Assembly: GCA_014169315.1 (NCBI GenBank)
Contig: AP022133.1
Span: forward strand, 1,550,001 to 1,614,000
DNA length: 64,000 nucleotides
Reading direction: 5' to 3'
Origin: Enterobacter cloacae
Lineage (GTDB): Bacteria; Pseudomonadota; Gammaproteobacteria; Enterobacterales; Enterobacteriaceae
The notes beneath the pieces are model-generated. The model was not told the origin of the DNA. It worked only from the letters and a program-made list of their open reading frames with translations, and searched no databases. Shown here piece after piece: positions 54,892 to 63,639 of the stretch (positions are counted from its first letter, which is position 1; each line of letters starts with the position of its first letter). The position numbers were made by a program, and so were the translations under genes.

Positions 54892-55926
54892 TCATACCAG
54901 GAAAAACGCGCCAAAACCCATTTTTTTCAGCCCACGGCGGTAGGCAATGGAGCTTTTATCTGCAGGAATGTGAGCTTCAAGGGAGAGATCCAGCGGCAGC
55001 CTTTCCGGGCGCTGAGATTCCACCATCAGGCGGTCTTCTTCAAAGATGCGCAGGTTGAAGGCATGCACATCTTCCACGGGGATATGCAGATCAACATTGC
55101 GCGCAATGGGGGCAAACATACGGGTGACGCGTGATGATACGGGCGATGCGGCATTCATGATCACCAGACGGGATCCACCCGGAAAGTGGATAGTCAGCGT
55201 CGCGGTAAACGGCAGATGCATTTCAAAATGACGCAACCACTGGAAGCCTTCCGGCGCTTGCGTATCCGAATTCGCCGGATAATTGCTTACTGAACTCCAG
55301 TAGTCGGCGACAAAGCCAAATGCTGTTTCCTGTGGCTGATATGTCGGTACCTGCTGGTTATCCGGGTCGGCAAAGGTGTCGGTGTGGATCCACGCGAAAT
55401 GAGCGACATCCAGAAAGCCTTCGACCTGACGGCCAGCAAAGCCGTTAACTTCAAACGCCGGGCAGTTGATCTGCTGAAAACCATCGTCATTCCAGTGCGG
55501 CATTGTGGGCAGCGGCGCAGGGTTATCCGGGTCAAACGCCAGGCAGGTCCAGATCAACCCAAAACGTTCCTCCACGGCATAGTTAATCAGATTGAGCTTC
55601 GCCGGAACGGGCTGATCGGGGCTGGACGGAATACGGTTGCAGCGACCATCCTCACCAAAGCGCAAGCCATGATAGGGGCAGATAATCCCGTGTTCATCGT
55701 GAAATCCCAGCGTCAACGGTACACCACGGTGCGGGCAGACGTCACGGGCGACCACGACCTGATCGTTAATCCGGTAGATGACCAGCGGTTCATCCAGCAG
55801 GGTTGCCTTGACCGGTGCAGCGCCGATGTCGCATGCCCGGGCAACCGGATGCCAGCATTGTGCCAGACGCAGCCAGTCCTCTGGCTCAAATGTACAATGG
55901 GCAGGTGGAGTCGGTTGTATTTTCAT
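54892..55926 (-). CDS. hpxD: HpxD: Rieske non-heme iron oxygenase for hypoxanthine
   Basis: Terminal oxygenase proposed for hypoxanthine and xanthine oxidation in Klebsiella, replacing a molybdenum xanthine dehydrogenase. From the ATG at 55926 (MKIQPTPPAHCTFEPEDW) it has 344 residues. The Rieske 2Fe-2S ligands are C64-x-H66 (CPHRG) and C83-x2-H86 (CPYHGLRF). The mononuclear iron site is in EGFLDVAHFAWIHTDTF (Asp and two His). hpxO lies 17 bp upstream and hpxE 13 bp downstream, so one hpxO-hpxD-hpxE operon is likely. Confidence 0.88.
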   Translation of the reverse strand: MKIQPTPPAHCTFEPEDWLRLAQCWHPVARACDIGAAPVKATLLDEPLVIYRINDQVVVARDVCPHRGVPLTLGFHDEHGIICPYHGLRFGEDGRCNRIPSSPDQPVPAKLNLINYAVEERFGLIWTCLAFDPDNPAPLPTMPHWNDDGFQQINCPAFEVNGFAGRQVEGFLDVAHFAWIHTDTFADPDNQQVPTYQPQETAFGFVADYWSSVSNYPANSDTQAPEGFQWLRHFEMHLPFTATLTIHFPGGSRLVIMNAASPVSSRVTRMFAPIARNVDLHIPVEDVHAFNLRIFEEDRLMVESQRPERLPLDLSLEAHIPADKSSIAYRRGLKKMGFGAFFLV

Positions 55927-55943
55927 GGTTATCCCTCTTACGT

Positions 55944-57098
55944 TCAGCCTAATGGCCCGCCCTGAATGGTGTCGCACAGACCGTTGATAATGCGCTCTCC
56001 GGTCTCTTCTCTCAGCTCCTGATACCAGGCCTGAGTTAGCGCCATATCTTTACCGTGCGTGATGTCACAGCGTTTGCGGGCCTTCAGCACCAGGTCACGC
56101 ACCCGCTCGCGGCGCAGCGCTTCGTACTGTCGCAGCGCCAGCTCAATGTTGTGGGTTCCACGCACGCAATCCCCCAGTACCACGGCATCTTCCAGCGCTG
56201 CACAGCCTCCCTGGCCGATATCCGGTGTGGTGCTGTGTCCGGCATCTCCCAGGAGTGCCACCTTGCCGCGAACCAGGCTGTTGAAGGGATCGATATCGTG
56301 AATTTCGATGCGGTTAGTGGTTTCTGGATCAAGTGCTTCGATAAGTTTCTGCACTGGCGCTGCCCAACCGCGGAAGTAGCCAGTGAGATCGGCACGCAGG
56401 GTGTTGCGATCCTCCGCCAGACCGACAGGAAGCGGGACATCAAAAAAGAAATAGAAGCGTCCGCCAGAGACGGGCATCAGCGAGACGCGCTTACCTTCTC
56501 CGACAAAGGTGGTCCACTGGTGGGCAGGGGCAATCTCTTCATCAATCTTCACCAGCCCATTCCAGTTGACATAACCGGCGTAGCGGCGCTCAGGGGTGTA
56601 CCCCAGCACATAGGGACGTACTGCAGAATGGCTGCCGTCGGCGGCAATCAGAAAATCCCCTGTGGCTGTGCTGCCATCGGTGAAAGTGACGGTGACGCCA
56701 GCATCATCTTCAACGACGTGTTCGACACGCTTAGCGAACTGAACGGCGTCGCGCCCCCAGAAGTTAAGCATCTCGCGCTGCAGCTCAGCACGTGATACGG
56801 GGCAGGGGCGTCCTCCGGTACGTTCGACCAGCGGGGTAAGGCTAAAGCGGGTCAGGGTATCGCCGCGCCGGTGATCTTTGTAGGCCATAAAACGCATTGG
56901 CCCGCCGTAGATCTCCATCATGTCGCCCATACCGAGGTGCTGCATGCATTTCACCCCATTTGGCCAGATGGAGATGGCCGCACCAACGGGCTTGATCTCT
57001 TTCACTGCCTCAAACACGGTACAGTCAATTCCGGCGTTCTTTAACGCCACGGCAGCGCTCAGACCACCTATTCCCGCACCAATGACGATCGCTTTCAT
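55944..57098 (-). CDS. hpxO: HpxO: FAD-dependent urate hydroxylase
   Basis: Hydroxylates urate to 5-hydroxyisourate using NADH and O2. 384 residues, the length of Klebsiella HpxO, and very similar throughout. The FAD dinucleotide motif is GAGIGGLSAA (8-17), the second flavin motif GDAGHSTTPDIGQGG. The catalytic Arg204 (GEGKRVS) and Tyr216 (GGRFYFF) known from Klebsiella HpxO are at the same numbers. It is the first gene of the minus-strand operon and divergent from hpxQ. A 20-bp motif shared with guaD lies 18 bp upstream. Confidence 0.95.
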   Translation of the reverse strand: MKAIVIGAGIGGLSAAVALKNAGIDCTVFEAVKEIKPVGAAISIWPNGVKCMQHLGMGDMMEIYGGPMRFMAYKDHRRGDTLTRFSLTPLVERTGGRPCPVSRAELQREMLNFWGRDAVQFAKRVEHVVEDDAGVTVTFTDGSTATGDFLIAADGSHSAVRPYVLGYTPERRYAGYVNWNGLVKIDEEIAPAHQWTTFVGEGKRVSLMPVSGGRFYFFFDVPLPVGLAEDRNTLRADLTGYFRGWAAPVQKLIEALDPETTNRIEIHDIDPFNSLVRGKVALLGDAGHSTTPDIGQGGCAALEDAVVLGDCVRGTHNIELALRQYEALRRERVRDLVLKARKRCDITHGKDMALTQAWYQELREETGERIINGLCDTIQGGPLG

Positions 57099-57116
57099 GC
57101 TTCTCTCCTTTTGCAG

Positions 57117-57136
57117 GGGGTGATGAGAATGAGCAA
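57117..57136 (-). promoter_or_regulatory. 20-bp motif shared by hpxO and guaD upstream regions (copy 1)
   Basis: Read on the minus strand: TTGCTCATTCTCATCACCCC, 18 bp before the hpxO start codon and just before its ribosome site. It matches the guaD upstream copy at 59485-59504 in 19 of 20 positions, and partial similarity continues on the upstream side. A shared operator or an mRNA leader element is inferred. Confidence 0.6.
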
Positions 57137-57338
57137 TTTGCGTACCAGGCTGCAGAGTGGGGAAAAGGGCGTTGTGACAGGCCTTTATGCACTGTTAAGG
57201 TGCGTTATCGCGGTGAGTGTGCTTTTTTATGAATCAATAATTTCCGGTTCTGATATTCGGAATCGACAGTTTCACATCCGCGGCAAGGGTGGCGTGTTTT
57301 GTGCAATGCTTAAGGACGATGATTGAAACGGAGCCGCC

Positions 57339-57839
57339 ATGATCACACTGCGCATTTTTAACCAACTGAGCCACGAAGAGGCTCGCGCGCGGTTACTCCC
57401 CTGCGTGGCAATTCCCGGCTGGGCTGATGAGCTCGTGCGCGGACGTCCTTATCCCAGTCGGGGCGCATTGTTCCGCGCGGCCCATGCATGCGCGCAAACC
57501 TGGGATGAGAACGCGCTAACGCTTGCCCTTCTTGCTCATCCGCGTATCGGTGAGAAACCCGCAGGTGTACAGGCCGAGGCGGCGTTTTCGCGCCAGGAGC
57601 AGGGAGCCGTCAATGACCGCGATGCGCTGCTTGCCCAGGCGCTGCGGGAAGGCAATGCGCGCTATGAGGCCCGCTTTGGCCGCGTCTTTTTGATCCGCGC
57701 GAAAGGCCGTAGCGGGGAGGATATTTTGCAGGCGCTGGATGCGCGGCTGAAGAACAGCGATGCGCAGGAGGTGCAGGCTGCACTGGCGCAGTTGCGGGAA
57801 ATTACGTTACTACGGCTGGAAGGAGTGGTTAGCGAATGA
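57339..57839 (+). CDS. hpxQ: HpxQ: OHCU decarboxylase
   Basis: Decarboxylates 2-oxo-4-hydroxy-4-carboxy-5-ureidoimidazoline to S-allantoin, last step of ureide formation from urate. 166 residues. The catalytic His67 is in LLAHPRIGEKP, with Glu in the AFSRQEQGAVN region and Arg in the C-terminal helices. It overlaps hpxT by 4 bp (ATGA). The gap of 240 bp from hpxO carries the divergent promoters but no recognised gene. Confidence 0.93.
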   Translation: MITLRIFNQLSHEEARARLLPCVAIPGWADELVRGRPYPSRGALFRAAHACAQTWDENALTLALLAHPRIGEKPAGVQAEAAFSRQEQGAVNDRDALLAQALREGNARYEARFGRVFLIRAKGRSGEDILQALDARLKNSDAQEVQAALAQLREITLLRLEGVVSE

Positions 57840-58159
57840 GTACGCTAAGTACGCATATTCTCGATATTTCGACGGGTACCCCCGCGCAGGGCGTTACGGT
57901 TCATCTTGAACGGGAAGGGGCGTTAGTCGCCACTGGCGTGACCAACGGCAATGGCCGCATTACGGAGTTTGTCCCGCTTCTGACTGCGGGGCGTTACCGG
58001 CTGGTGGCGGAGCTGGGAGCCTGGTTTGCCCAAACCGGACGCGATACGCTCTATCCCTGCGCGCAGATTGATTTTGTGATTGGGGAGACGGCAGACGAAC
58101 ACTTTCATCTGCCGTTTGTGATTGCACCTGGCGGGTGGTCAACCTACCGCGGCAGTTGA
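57836..58159 (+). CDS. hpxT: HpxT: 5-hydroxyisourate hydrolase
   Basis: Transthyretin-like hydrolase that opens 5-hydroxyisourate to OHCU, the step between HpxO and HpxQ. 107 residues, no signal peptide. The active-site His7 is in THILD, and the signature C-terminal tetrapeptide YRGS is present. The last 21 bp overlap guaD on the other strand. Confidence 0.95.
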   Translation: MSTLSTHILDISTGTPAQGVTVHLEREGALVATGVTNGNGRITEFVPLLTAGRYRLVAELGAWFAQTGRDTLYPCAQIDFVIGETADEHFHLPFVIAPGGWSTYRGS

Positions 58160-59458
58160 CCACACTCGCTCGCCGTTGACCCAGGTTTCGCTGATATTGC
58201 GTTCGTCACCCAGGGTCATCAGCACAAACAGTTGCTCGTAGACATCCTTACAGCGTCCGTTACGCAGGCGCTGTAGTGGTGTGACGGCCGGGTCAATAAC
58301 GATAAAATCGGCCTCTTTGCCCGGATCAAAGTTGCCAATCTTATCGTCCAGCCGCAGGGCGTGAGCGCCTCCCAGTGTGGCATGGTAAAACGCTTCGCTG
58401 GCGCGCAGGCGGTAGCTCTGCAACTGACCTACCTTATAGGCTTCTCCCAGCGTACGCAGCATGCTGAAGGTGGTTCCTGCCCCCACGTCAGTCCCGATAC
58501 CCATTCGAACCTTGTGTTGCCAGCATTCGGGTAAGCGAAACAGCCCGCTGCCAAGAAACAGGTTGGAGGTAGGGCAAAAGGCCACTGCCGAACCCGTGTC
58601 ATGCAGACACTCCCACTCGCTGTGGTGCAGGTGAATACCGTGGGCAAACACGCAGCGCTCACCGGTCAGGCCGTAGTGGTGATACACATCCAGATAACGC
58701 TCGTGTTCTGGCCAGAGATCGCTCACCCAGGCCACTTCGTTAGAGTTTTCGCTCAGGTGGGTCTGCATCCAGGTGTCCGGGAACTCCTCCCTGAGCAGGC
58801 TGACTGCCGCGAGCAGTTCCGGTGATGAGGTTGGGGCAAAGCGGGGCGTAATGGCATAACCCAACCGTCCCCGGTGGTGCCAGCGCTGGATCAGCTCCCG
58901 CGTTTGCCGGTAGCTCTGTCTGGCAGTTTCCGTCAGATAGTCAGGCGTGTTCCGGTCCATCATTACCTTTCCGGCAATAAGACGCATATTGAGGCGCAGT
59001 GCCTCGGTAAACAGCGCATCGACGGATTCAGGATGCAGCGTGCAAAACACCAGCGCAGTGGTTGTACCGTGGCTCACCAGTTGGTTAACGAAAAATTCCG
59101 CTATCTCTTTCGCGTAGCTCTCATCGGCAAACTGGCTCTCCACCGGGAAGGTGTAGGTGGTCAGCCATTCCAGCAATTGCTCACCAAACGCGCCGATCAT
59201 CTCCGTTTGCGGGTAATGGACGTGGGTATCGACAAAACCGGGCAGCAGCAGTTTGCCACGCAGGTCGATATAGCCTTTGTGGGGATCAAGGTATTGTTCC
59301 CCCTCCTGCCAGGTCATCTGTGCCAGAATTTTACCGCTCTGAATAAACAGCAGCCCGTCGACAAGGTGGCGCGTGTGATGGGCGATAGCATCTGCGTTGT
59401 CGCAGACCTGGGTAATATCAAAAAATGTACCGCGGATCGCCGTCTGGTAATTCATCAT
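58139..59458 (-). CDS. guaD: Guanine deaminase
   Basis: Deaminates guanine to xanthine, feeding purine breakdown. 439 residues (E. coli GuaD 439), amidohydrolase superfamily. Metal-binding motifs: DTHVHYPQTE, HGIHLHHSEW (with QTHLSEN before it) and GIGTDVGAGT. The start can be either of two adjacent ATGs (59458 or 59455). The NCS1 permease lies 100 bp upstream on the same strand, so a permease-guaD operon is likely, although the shared motif at 59485-59504 suggests guaD may have a signal of its own. Confidence 0.95.
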   Translation of the reverse strand: MMNYQTAIRGTFFDITQVCDNADAIAHHTRHLVDGLLFIQSGKILAQMTWQEGEQYLDPHKGYIDLRGKLLLPGFVDTHVHYPQTEMIGAFGEQLLEWLTTYTFPVESQFADESYAKEIAEFFVNQLVSHGTTTALVFCTLHPESVDALFTEALRLNMRLIAGKVMMDRNTPDYLTETARQSYRQTRELIQRWHHRGRLGYAITPRFAPTSSPELLAAVSLLREEFPDTWMQTHLSENSNEVAWVSDLWPEHERYLDVYHHYGLTGERCVFAHGIHLHHSEWECLHDTGSAVAFCPTSNLFLGSGLFRLPECWQHKVRMGIGTDVGAGTTFSMLRTLGEAYKVGQLQSYRLRASEAFYHATLGGAHALRLDDKIGNFDPGKEADFIVIDPAVTPLQRLRNGRCKDVYEQLFVLMTLGDERNISETWVNGERVWSTAAVG

Positions 59459-59484
59459 GGTTCCTGCCTTATTGTTTGCGTAGC

Positions 59485-59504
59485 GGGGTCATGAGAATGA
59501 GCAA
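59485..59504 (-). promoter_or_regulatory. 20-bp motif shared by hpxO and guaD upstream regions (copy 2)
   Basis: Read on the minus strand: TTGCTCATTCTCATGACCCC, 26 bp before the guaD start. Only one base differs from the copy at 57117-57136. It lies in the 100-bp gap between the permease and guaD. Confidence 0.6.
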
Positions 59505-59558
59505 AAACGGTGCCAGCCTGAGGACGGCCGCAGTAAAACTGCGGCCGGTGGGGAAGGG

Positions 59559-61055
59559 TTACTCTTTCTGCGTTGCCACGCGGGAGGTAAACTGCGGATC
59601 GGCGGCCTCTTCACGATCTTCACGTGCCAGCCAGCGGTAGGTCACGCCACCGAGGAAGACGCCGATAAACCAGCTAAAGTTCGCCACTTCATGCAGGGCC
59701 GGGATAAAGCCGATCACCAGTCCTGCGACAACAGACGGTACCAGTGCGCCGATGGCTTTCGGGTTAAACCCGTTGCGATACCAGTATTTGCCTTCTGGCG
59801 TGTCATCGAACAAATCGTTTACGGAAACCTTCCCGCGCTTAATCAGGTAGAAATCCGCAATCAGGATACCAAACAGCGGGCCGATAAACGCGCCGAGCAC
59901 ATCCAGGGTGTAGTGGATAAGCTCTGGTGAGTTGAACAGGTTCCACGGGGTTAACAGGATAGATCCCACGGCGGCAATCATTCCTCCGGTGCGGAAGCTG
60001 ATCTTCTGCGGTGAGCAGTTAGAGAAATCGAACGCCGGAGAGACAAAGTTCGCCACGATGTTGATCCCGATGGTGGCGGTGATCATGGTCAGCAGACCTA
60101 CAGCGACGGCCAGATCGTTACCCACGCGGCTGACGGTTTCAATCGGGTCGGTGATCATGCGGCCAAACAGCGACTGCGTACCGGAAACAATCACCACGGT
60201 CACGATGGAGAACAGCAGGAAGTTAAACGGCAAGCCCCAGCGGTTACCGCGACGGATTTCACCCATGCTTTTCCCATAGCGGGAGAAGTCGCCAAAGTTG
60301 AGCAGCGGCCCGGAGAAGTAGGAGACGACCAGCGCCGTGGCGGTGATCATTTGCCAGGTTTGCTCACCGGTGCTCAGGGATTTGCTGGCAAGGGTAAAGG
60401 AGATCCCGTCGAATCCGGTCTTGTATACAATCCATCCCGCCAGTGCCAGCATCACCACGTACACCGCCGGGCCGGCGATATCAATAAAGCGCTTGATGGC
60501 GCTCATGCCGTGCCAGAAGACCATCGCCTGCAACACCCACATAATGGCAAAGCAGATCCAGCCAAGATGCGACAGGCCCAGGAACGACGCTGTGGTAAGG
60601 CCAGAAAGTGACGGCCAGAACTTCAGCACCACCAGCATCAGGGCGTTGGCAGCCAGCCAGGTCTGAATACCGTACCACGCGAAAGCAATAAGCCCGCGGA
60701 TCACCGCCGGGATGTTCGCCCCGAAGACGCCAAACGCCTGACGGCTGATCACCGCATAGGGCACGCCCGCCATCTGGCTCGGTTTGGCCACCAGGTTAGC
60801 GCACAGCTGCACAATGCAAATCCCCACCAGCAGGCAAAGCAACACCTGCCAGCTTGCCAGCCCGAGCGTAAAGAAGCTCGCGGCAACGACATAACCTCCC
60901 ATGCTGTGGACGTCCGACATCCAGAAAGAAAAGATGTTGTACCAGCTCCAGTTCTGGTCACGCGTTGGTGCCAGATCCTCATTGCAAAGCCGTGGGCTGT
61001 AAACCGCACTGGAATCAGCGGCCTTACCTTGCTGCGCGTTTTGTGTATTTGGCAT
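59559..61055 (-). CDS. NCS1-family nucleobase/allantoin:cation symporter
   Basis: Twelve-helix inner-membrane transporter of the nucleobase:cation symporter-1 family. 498 residues. Family marks include NWSWYNIFSFWMSDVHSMGGY in helix 1 (substrate and cation site) and a segment around GVPYAVISRQAFG. Substrates in the family are cytosine, uracil, allantoin, hydantoins and purines; the setting beside guaD and the allantoin genes points to a purine or allantoin, but the sequence alone does not decide. It differs from the NCS2-type HpxP described in Klebsiella. It is divergent from hpxS. Confidence 0.88.
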   Translation of the reverse strand: MPNTQNAQQGKAADSSAVYSPRLCNEDLAPTRDQNWSWYNIFSFWMSDVHSMGGYVVAASFFTLGLASWQVLLCLLVGICIVQLCANLVAKPSQMAGVPYAVISRQAFGVFGANIPAVIRGLIAFAWYGIQTWLAANALMLVVLKFWPSLSGLTTASFLGLSHLGWICFAIMWVLQAMVFWHGMSAIKRFIDIAGPAVYVVMLALAGWIVYKTGFDGISFTLASKSLSTGEQTWQMITATALVVSYFSGPLLNFGDFSRYGKSMGEIRRGNRWGLPFNFLLFSIVTVVIVSGTQSLFGRMITDPIETVSRVGNDLAVAVGLLTMITATIGINIVANFVSPAFDFSNCSPQKISFRTGGMIAAVGSILLTPWNLFNSPELIHYTLDVLGAFIGPLFGILIADFYLIKRGKVSVNDLFDDTPEGKYWYRNGFNPKAIGALVPSVVAGLVIGFIPALHEVANFSWFIGVFLGGVTYRWLAREDREEAADPQFTSRVATQKE

Positions 61056-61134
61056 GAAACCTGCTCCTGTGAATGAAAACCCGTTGAGTGGGAGTGCGAA
61101 CGGTGTTGCAGGATCCAGGCCAAAATAATAAATG

Positions 61135-61167
61135 TTGTATGCAATATTTAATTTTTATGTATACGAT
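61135..61167. promoter_or_regulatory. Candidate HpxS operator region
   Basis: TTGTATGCAA (61135-61144) and ATGTATACGAT (61157-61167) are two TGTATNC-type near-palindromes in the 144-bp gap between the permease and hpxS. FadR-subfamily GntR regulators often bind TTGTATACAA-like sites. The assignment is inference. Confidence 0.35.
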
Positions 61168-61199
61168 TTGCGGATGAAAAGTAAAAAATGGAGTGGTTA

Positions 61200-61916
61200 A
61201 TGAACAACGTAAAAAGTCTGCACGCCGCGCCAGACCTGCATGACAAAGACGAATCCATCTTTCAGGCGCTGATGACCGCAATTGTCGAACATCAGCTGCT
61301 GCCGGGAAGTAAATTGCCGGAAGAAGCACTGTCCGGGGTGTTTGGCGTGAGCCGCACGGGTATTCGCAAGGTGCTGCAACGGCTCGCCGCTGTGCAAATG
61401 GTCACCTTAACGCCCAAACGTGGTGCACATGTTGCCAGCCCGACGGTAGAAGAGGCGCAGCACATCTTTCGCACGCGCGCTTTGCTGGAAGTGGCTAACC
61501 TGCCGGACGTGATGGCGCATTGTCAGCCGCCGCATCTGGCCGCACTGGACGCCATCATTCGTCAGGAGCAGCAGGCGCATGAGGCTTACGACGGTCCGGC
61601 GGCGATCCGCCACTCCGCCAATTTCCATATCCAGCTGCAGGCCATTTCCGGCAACCAGGTGCTGACTGAGATGGTCACCAGCCTGAGTCAGCGCTCGTCG
61701 CTGGTGATTGCCACGTGGGGTGCGCCGTGGCGTCAGGGTTGTCGCTGCAACGACCATGAACAGCTTGTGGAACTGCTGCGCCAGAAAGCGCTCCAGCCGC
61801 TCAGTGATGCCTTAATGCACCATTTTGAACATATCGTCGCCAGCCTCTGTTTTGAACGGGCGGGCGAGTGTCTTCCAGATTTTGCCCGGCTGTTTGCCGG
61901 CCACAAGGAGTCGTAA
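61200..61916 (+). CDS. hpxS: HpxS: GntR-family (FCD) transcriptional regulator
   Basis: Predicted regulator of allantoin genes. From the ATG at 61200 (ribosome site GGAG 7 bases upstream) it has 238 residues; an ATG 12 bp upstream is less likely. N-terminal winged helix (PGSKLPEEALSGVFGVSRTGIRKVLQRL) and C-terminal FCD ligand-binding domain (about 95-225) with metal-site histidines in FHIQLQAISGN and HHFEHI. hpxA starts within its stop codon (TAATG). In Klebsiella hpxSAB form one operon. Confidence 0.9.
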   Translation: MNNVKSLHAAPDLHDKDESIFQALMTAIVEHQLLPGSKLPEEALSGVFGVSRTGIRKVLQRLAAVQMVTLTPKRGAHVASPTVEEAQHIFRTRALLEVANLPDVMAHCQPPHLAALDAIIRQEQQAHEAYDGPAAIRHSANFHIQLQAISGNQVLTEMVTSLSQRSSLVIATWGAPWRQGCRCNDHEQLVELLRQKALQPLSDALMHHFEHIVASLCFERAGECLPDFARLFAGHKES

Positions 61917-62659
61917 TGTCGTCTGTCTGTATACAAGTCATCAACCCCAACACCAGCCCCGGAATGACGGAAACCATCGGCGCGGCAGCCCGTGCGGTGG
62001 CTGCACCGGGAACGGAGATCCTCGCCGTGTGCCCGGGGGAAGGTGTGCCCTCTATCGAAGGTCACTTCGATGAAGCTATTGCTGCCGTGGGCGTCCTCGA
62101 ACAGATCAAAAAAGGCAGGCAGCAGGGTGTGGACGGTCACGTTATCGCCTGCTTTGGCGATCCGGGTTTGCTGGCGGCGCGTGAGCTGGCGCAAGGACCG
62201 GTCATCGGTATCGCTGAAGCGGCCATGCATATGGCGACGATGGTGGCGACACGTTTTTCTGTTGTGACCACACTGCCGCGCACGCTGATTATCGCCCGCC
62301 ATCTGCTGCATCAGTATGGTTTTCAGAACCACTGTGCTGCCCTGCACGCCATTGATCTCCCGGTGCTGGCACTGGAAGACGGTAGCGGTCTGGCGCAAGA
62401 GAAGGTGCGGGCCCGTTGTATTCAGGCACTGAAAGAGGATGGCTGCGGGGCGATTGTACTGGGTTGTGGTGGCATGGCGACGCTGGCGCAGGAGCTGACG
62501 CGTGAGCTGCATGTTCCTGTCATCGATGGCGTCAGTGCGGCGGTGAAAATGGTCGAATCGCTGGTGGCGCTGGGGCTGTCAACCAGCAAGCACGGCGATC
62601 TGGCGTTCCCGGAGAACAAAGCGTTAAGCGGTAAATTTCAGACATTGAATTCATTTTAA
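61916..62659 (+). CDS. hpxA: HpxA: allantoin racemase
   Basis: Interconverts R- and S-allantoin so that the stereospecific allantoinase can use both. Asp/Glu racemase superfamily, 247 residues, as in Klebsiella HpxA. Catalytic cysteines are Cys79 (IACFGDPG) and Cys184 (LGCGGMA). The start overlaps the hpxS stop; the start codon is the ATG of TAATG. Confidence 0.94.
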   Translation: MSSVCIQVINPNTSPGMTETIGAAARAVAAPGTEILAVCPGEGVPSIEGHFDEAIAAVGVLEQIKKGRQQGVDGHVIACFGDPGLLAARELAQGPVIGIAEAAMHMATMVATRFSVVTTLPRTLIIARHLLHQYGFQNHCAALHAIDLPVLALEDGSGLAQEKVRARCIQALKEDGCGAIVLGCGGMATLAQELTRELHVPVIDGVSAAVKMVESLVALGLSTSKHGDLAFPENKALSGKFQTLNSF

Positions 62660-62676
62660 TTTTGAGGGGGCTGGTG

Positions 62677-63609
62677 ATGGCGCTTTTTGAACCGAATTAC
62701 CCGCGCGATCTGCGTGGATACGCGGGCAACCCGCCGCATGCGCAGTGGCCGCAGCAGGCGAGAATTGCCGTGCAGTTTGTTCTTAATTACGAAGAAGGTG
62801 CAGAAAACCATGTGCTGCACGGCGATGCCGGGTCAGAGCAATTCCTCTCGGACATCATCGGCGCGGCCAGTTACCCGGACAAACATATGTCGATGGACTC
62901 CCTCTACGAATACGGCAGCCGTGCCGGGTTCTGGCGGATCCACAACGAATTCAAAAAACGCGGACTGCCGCTGACGGTCTTTGGCGTGGCGATGGCGCTG
63001 GCGCGTCATCCTGATATCGTGGAGGCGATCAAAGCGGCAGATTACGACGTGGCCAGCCACGGCTGGCGCTGGATCCACTATCAGAATATGGATATCCACC
63101 AGGAGCGTGAGCATCTGCAAAAGGCGGTGCACGTCCTGACCGATCTGTTTGGCAAACCGCCAACCGGCTGGTACACCGGGCGCGACAGCCCCCACACCCG
63201 TCAGCTGGTGGCAGAGCACGGCGGCTTTGACTACGACAGCGACTATTATGGCGACGATTTACCCTTCTGGACGGAAGTGACGTGCAGCGATGGCACCCGC
63301 AAACCGCACCTGATTGTGCCTTATACGCTCGATGCGAACGACATGCGCTTTGCGACCGCACAGGGGTTTAATACTGCCGAACAGTTTTATACCTATCTGA
63401 AAGACAGTTTTGATGTGCTGTATGAAGAGGGAGAGAGTGCGCCGAAGATGATGTCCATCGGCATGCACTGCCGTCTGCTGGGGCGTCCGGGGCGTTTTCG
63501 CGCGCTGCAGCGGTTCCTCGATTATATTCAGCAGCACGATCGGGTGTGGGTCTGTACCCGCCAGCAGATTGCCGATCACTGGCGGGACGTGCATCCGTTT
63601 AACAAATAG
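62677..63609 (+). CDS. hpxB: HpxB: allantoinase (PuuE type)
   Basis: Opens S-allantoin to allantoate. It belongs to the metal-independent PuuE/polysaccharide-deacetylase-like allantoinases, not the amidohydrolase AllB type. From the ATG at 62677 (ribosome site GAGGGG) it has 310 residues. Family features: IAVQFVLNYEEGAENHVLHGD, ASHGWRWIHYQ, GWYTGRDSPHTR and FDYDSDYYGDDLP. It ends the hpxSAB operon and converges on hpxZ. Confidence 0.93.
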   Translation: MALFEPNYPRDLRGYAGNPPHAQWPQQARIAVQFVLNYEEGAENHVLHGDAGSEQFLSDIIGAASYPDKHMSMDSLYEYGSRAGFWRIHNEFKKRGLPLTVFGVAMALARHPDIVEAIKAADYDVASHGWRWIHYQNMDIHQEREHLQKAVHVLTDLFGKPPTGWYTGRDSPHTRQLVAEHGGFDYDSDYYGDDLPFWTEVTCSDGTRKPHLIVPYTLDANDMRFATAQGFNTAEQFYTYLKDSFDVLYEEGESAPKMMSIGMHCRLLGRPGRFRALQRFLDYIQQHDRVWVCTRQQIADHWRDVHPFNK

Positions 63610-63620
63610 CGGTGGGTTTT

Positions 63621-63639
63621 GCCGGGTAGCGGCTACGCC
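63621..63639. repeat. REP-like half unit between hpxB and hpxZ
   Basis: GCCGGGTAGCGGCTACGCC resembles one REP unit (GCCxGGTGGCGGCTxCGCC). It fills the 23-bp gap between the convergent genes and runs over the hpxZ stop codon (63633-63635). Confidence 0.55.

Noticed and set aside
57111..57326. 71-codon frame between hpxO and hpxQ
   Set aside because: It begins in the shared hpx motif, has unusual composition and no known family; the region is better explained as divergent control DNA.
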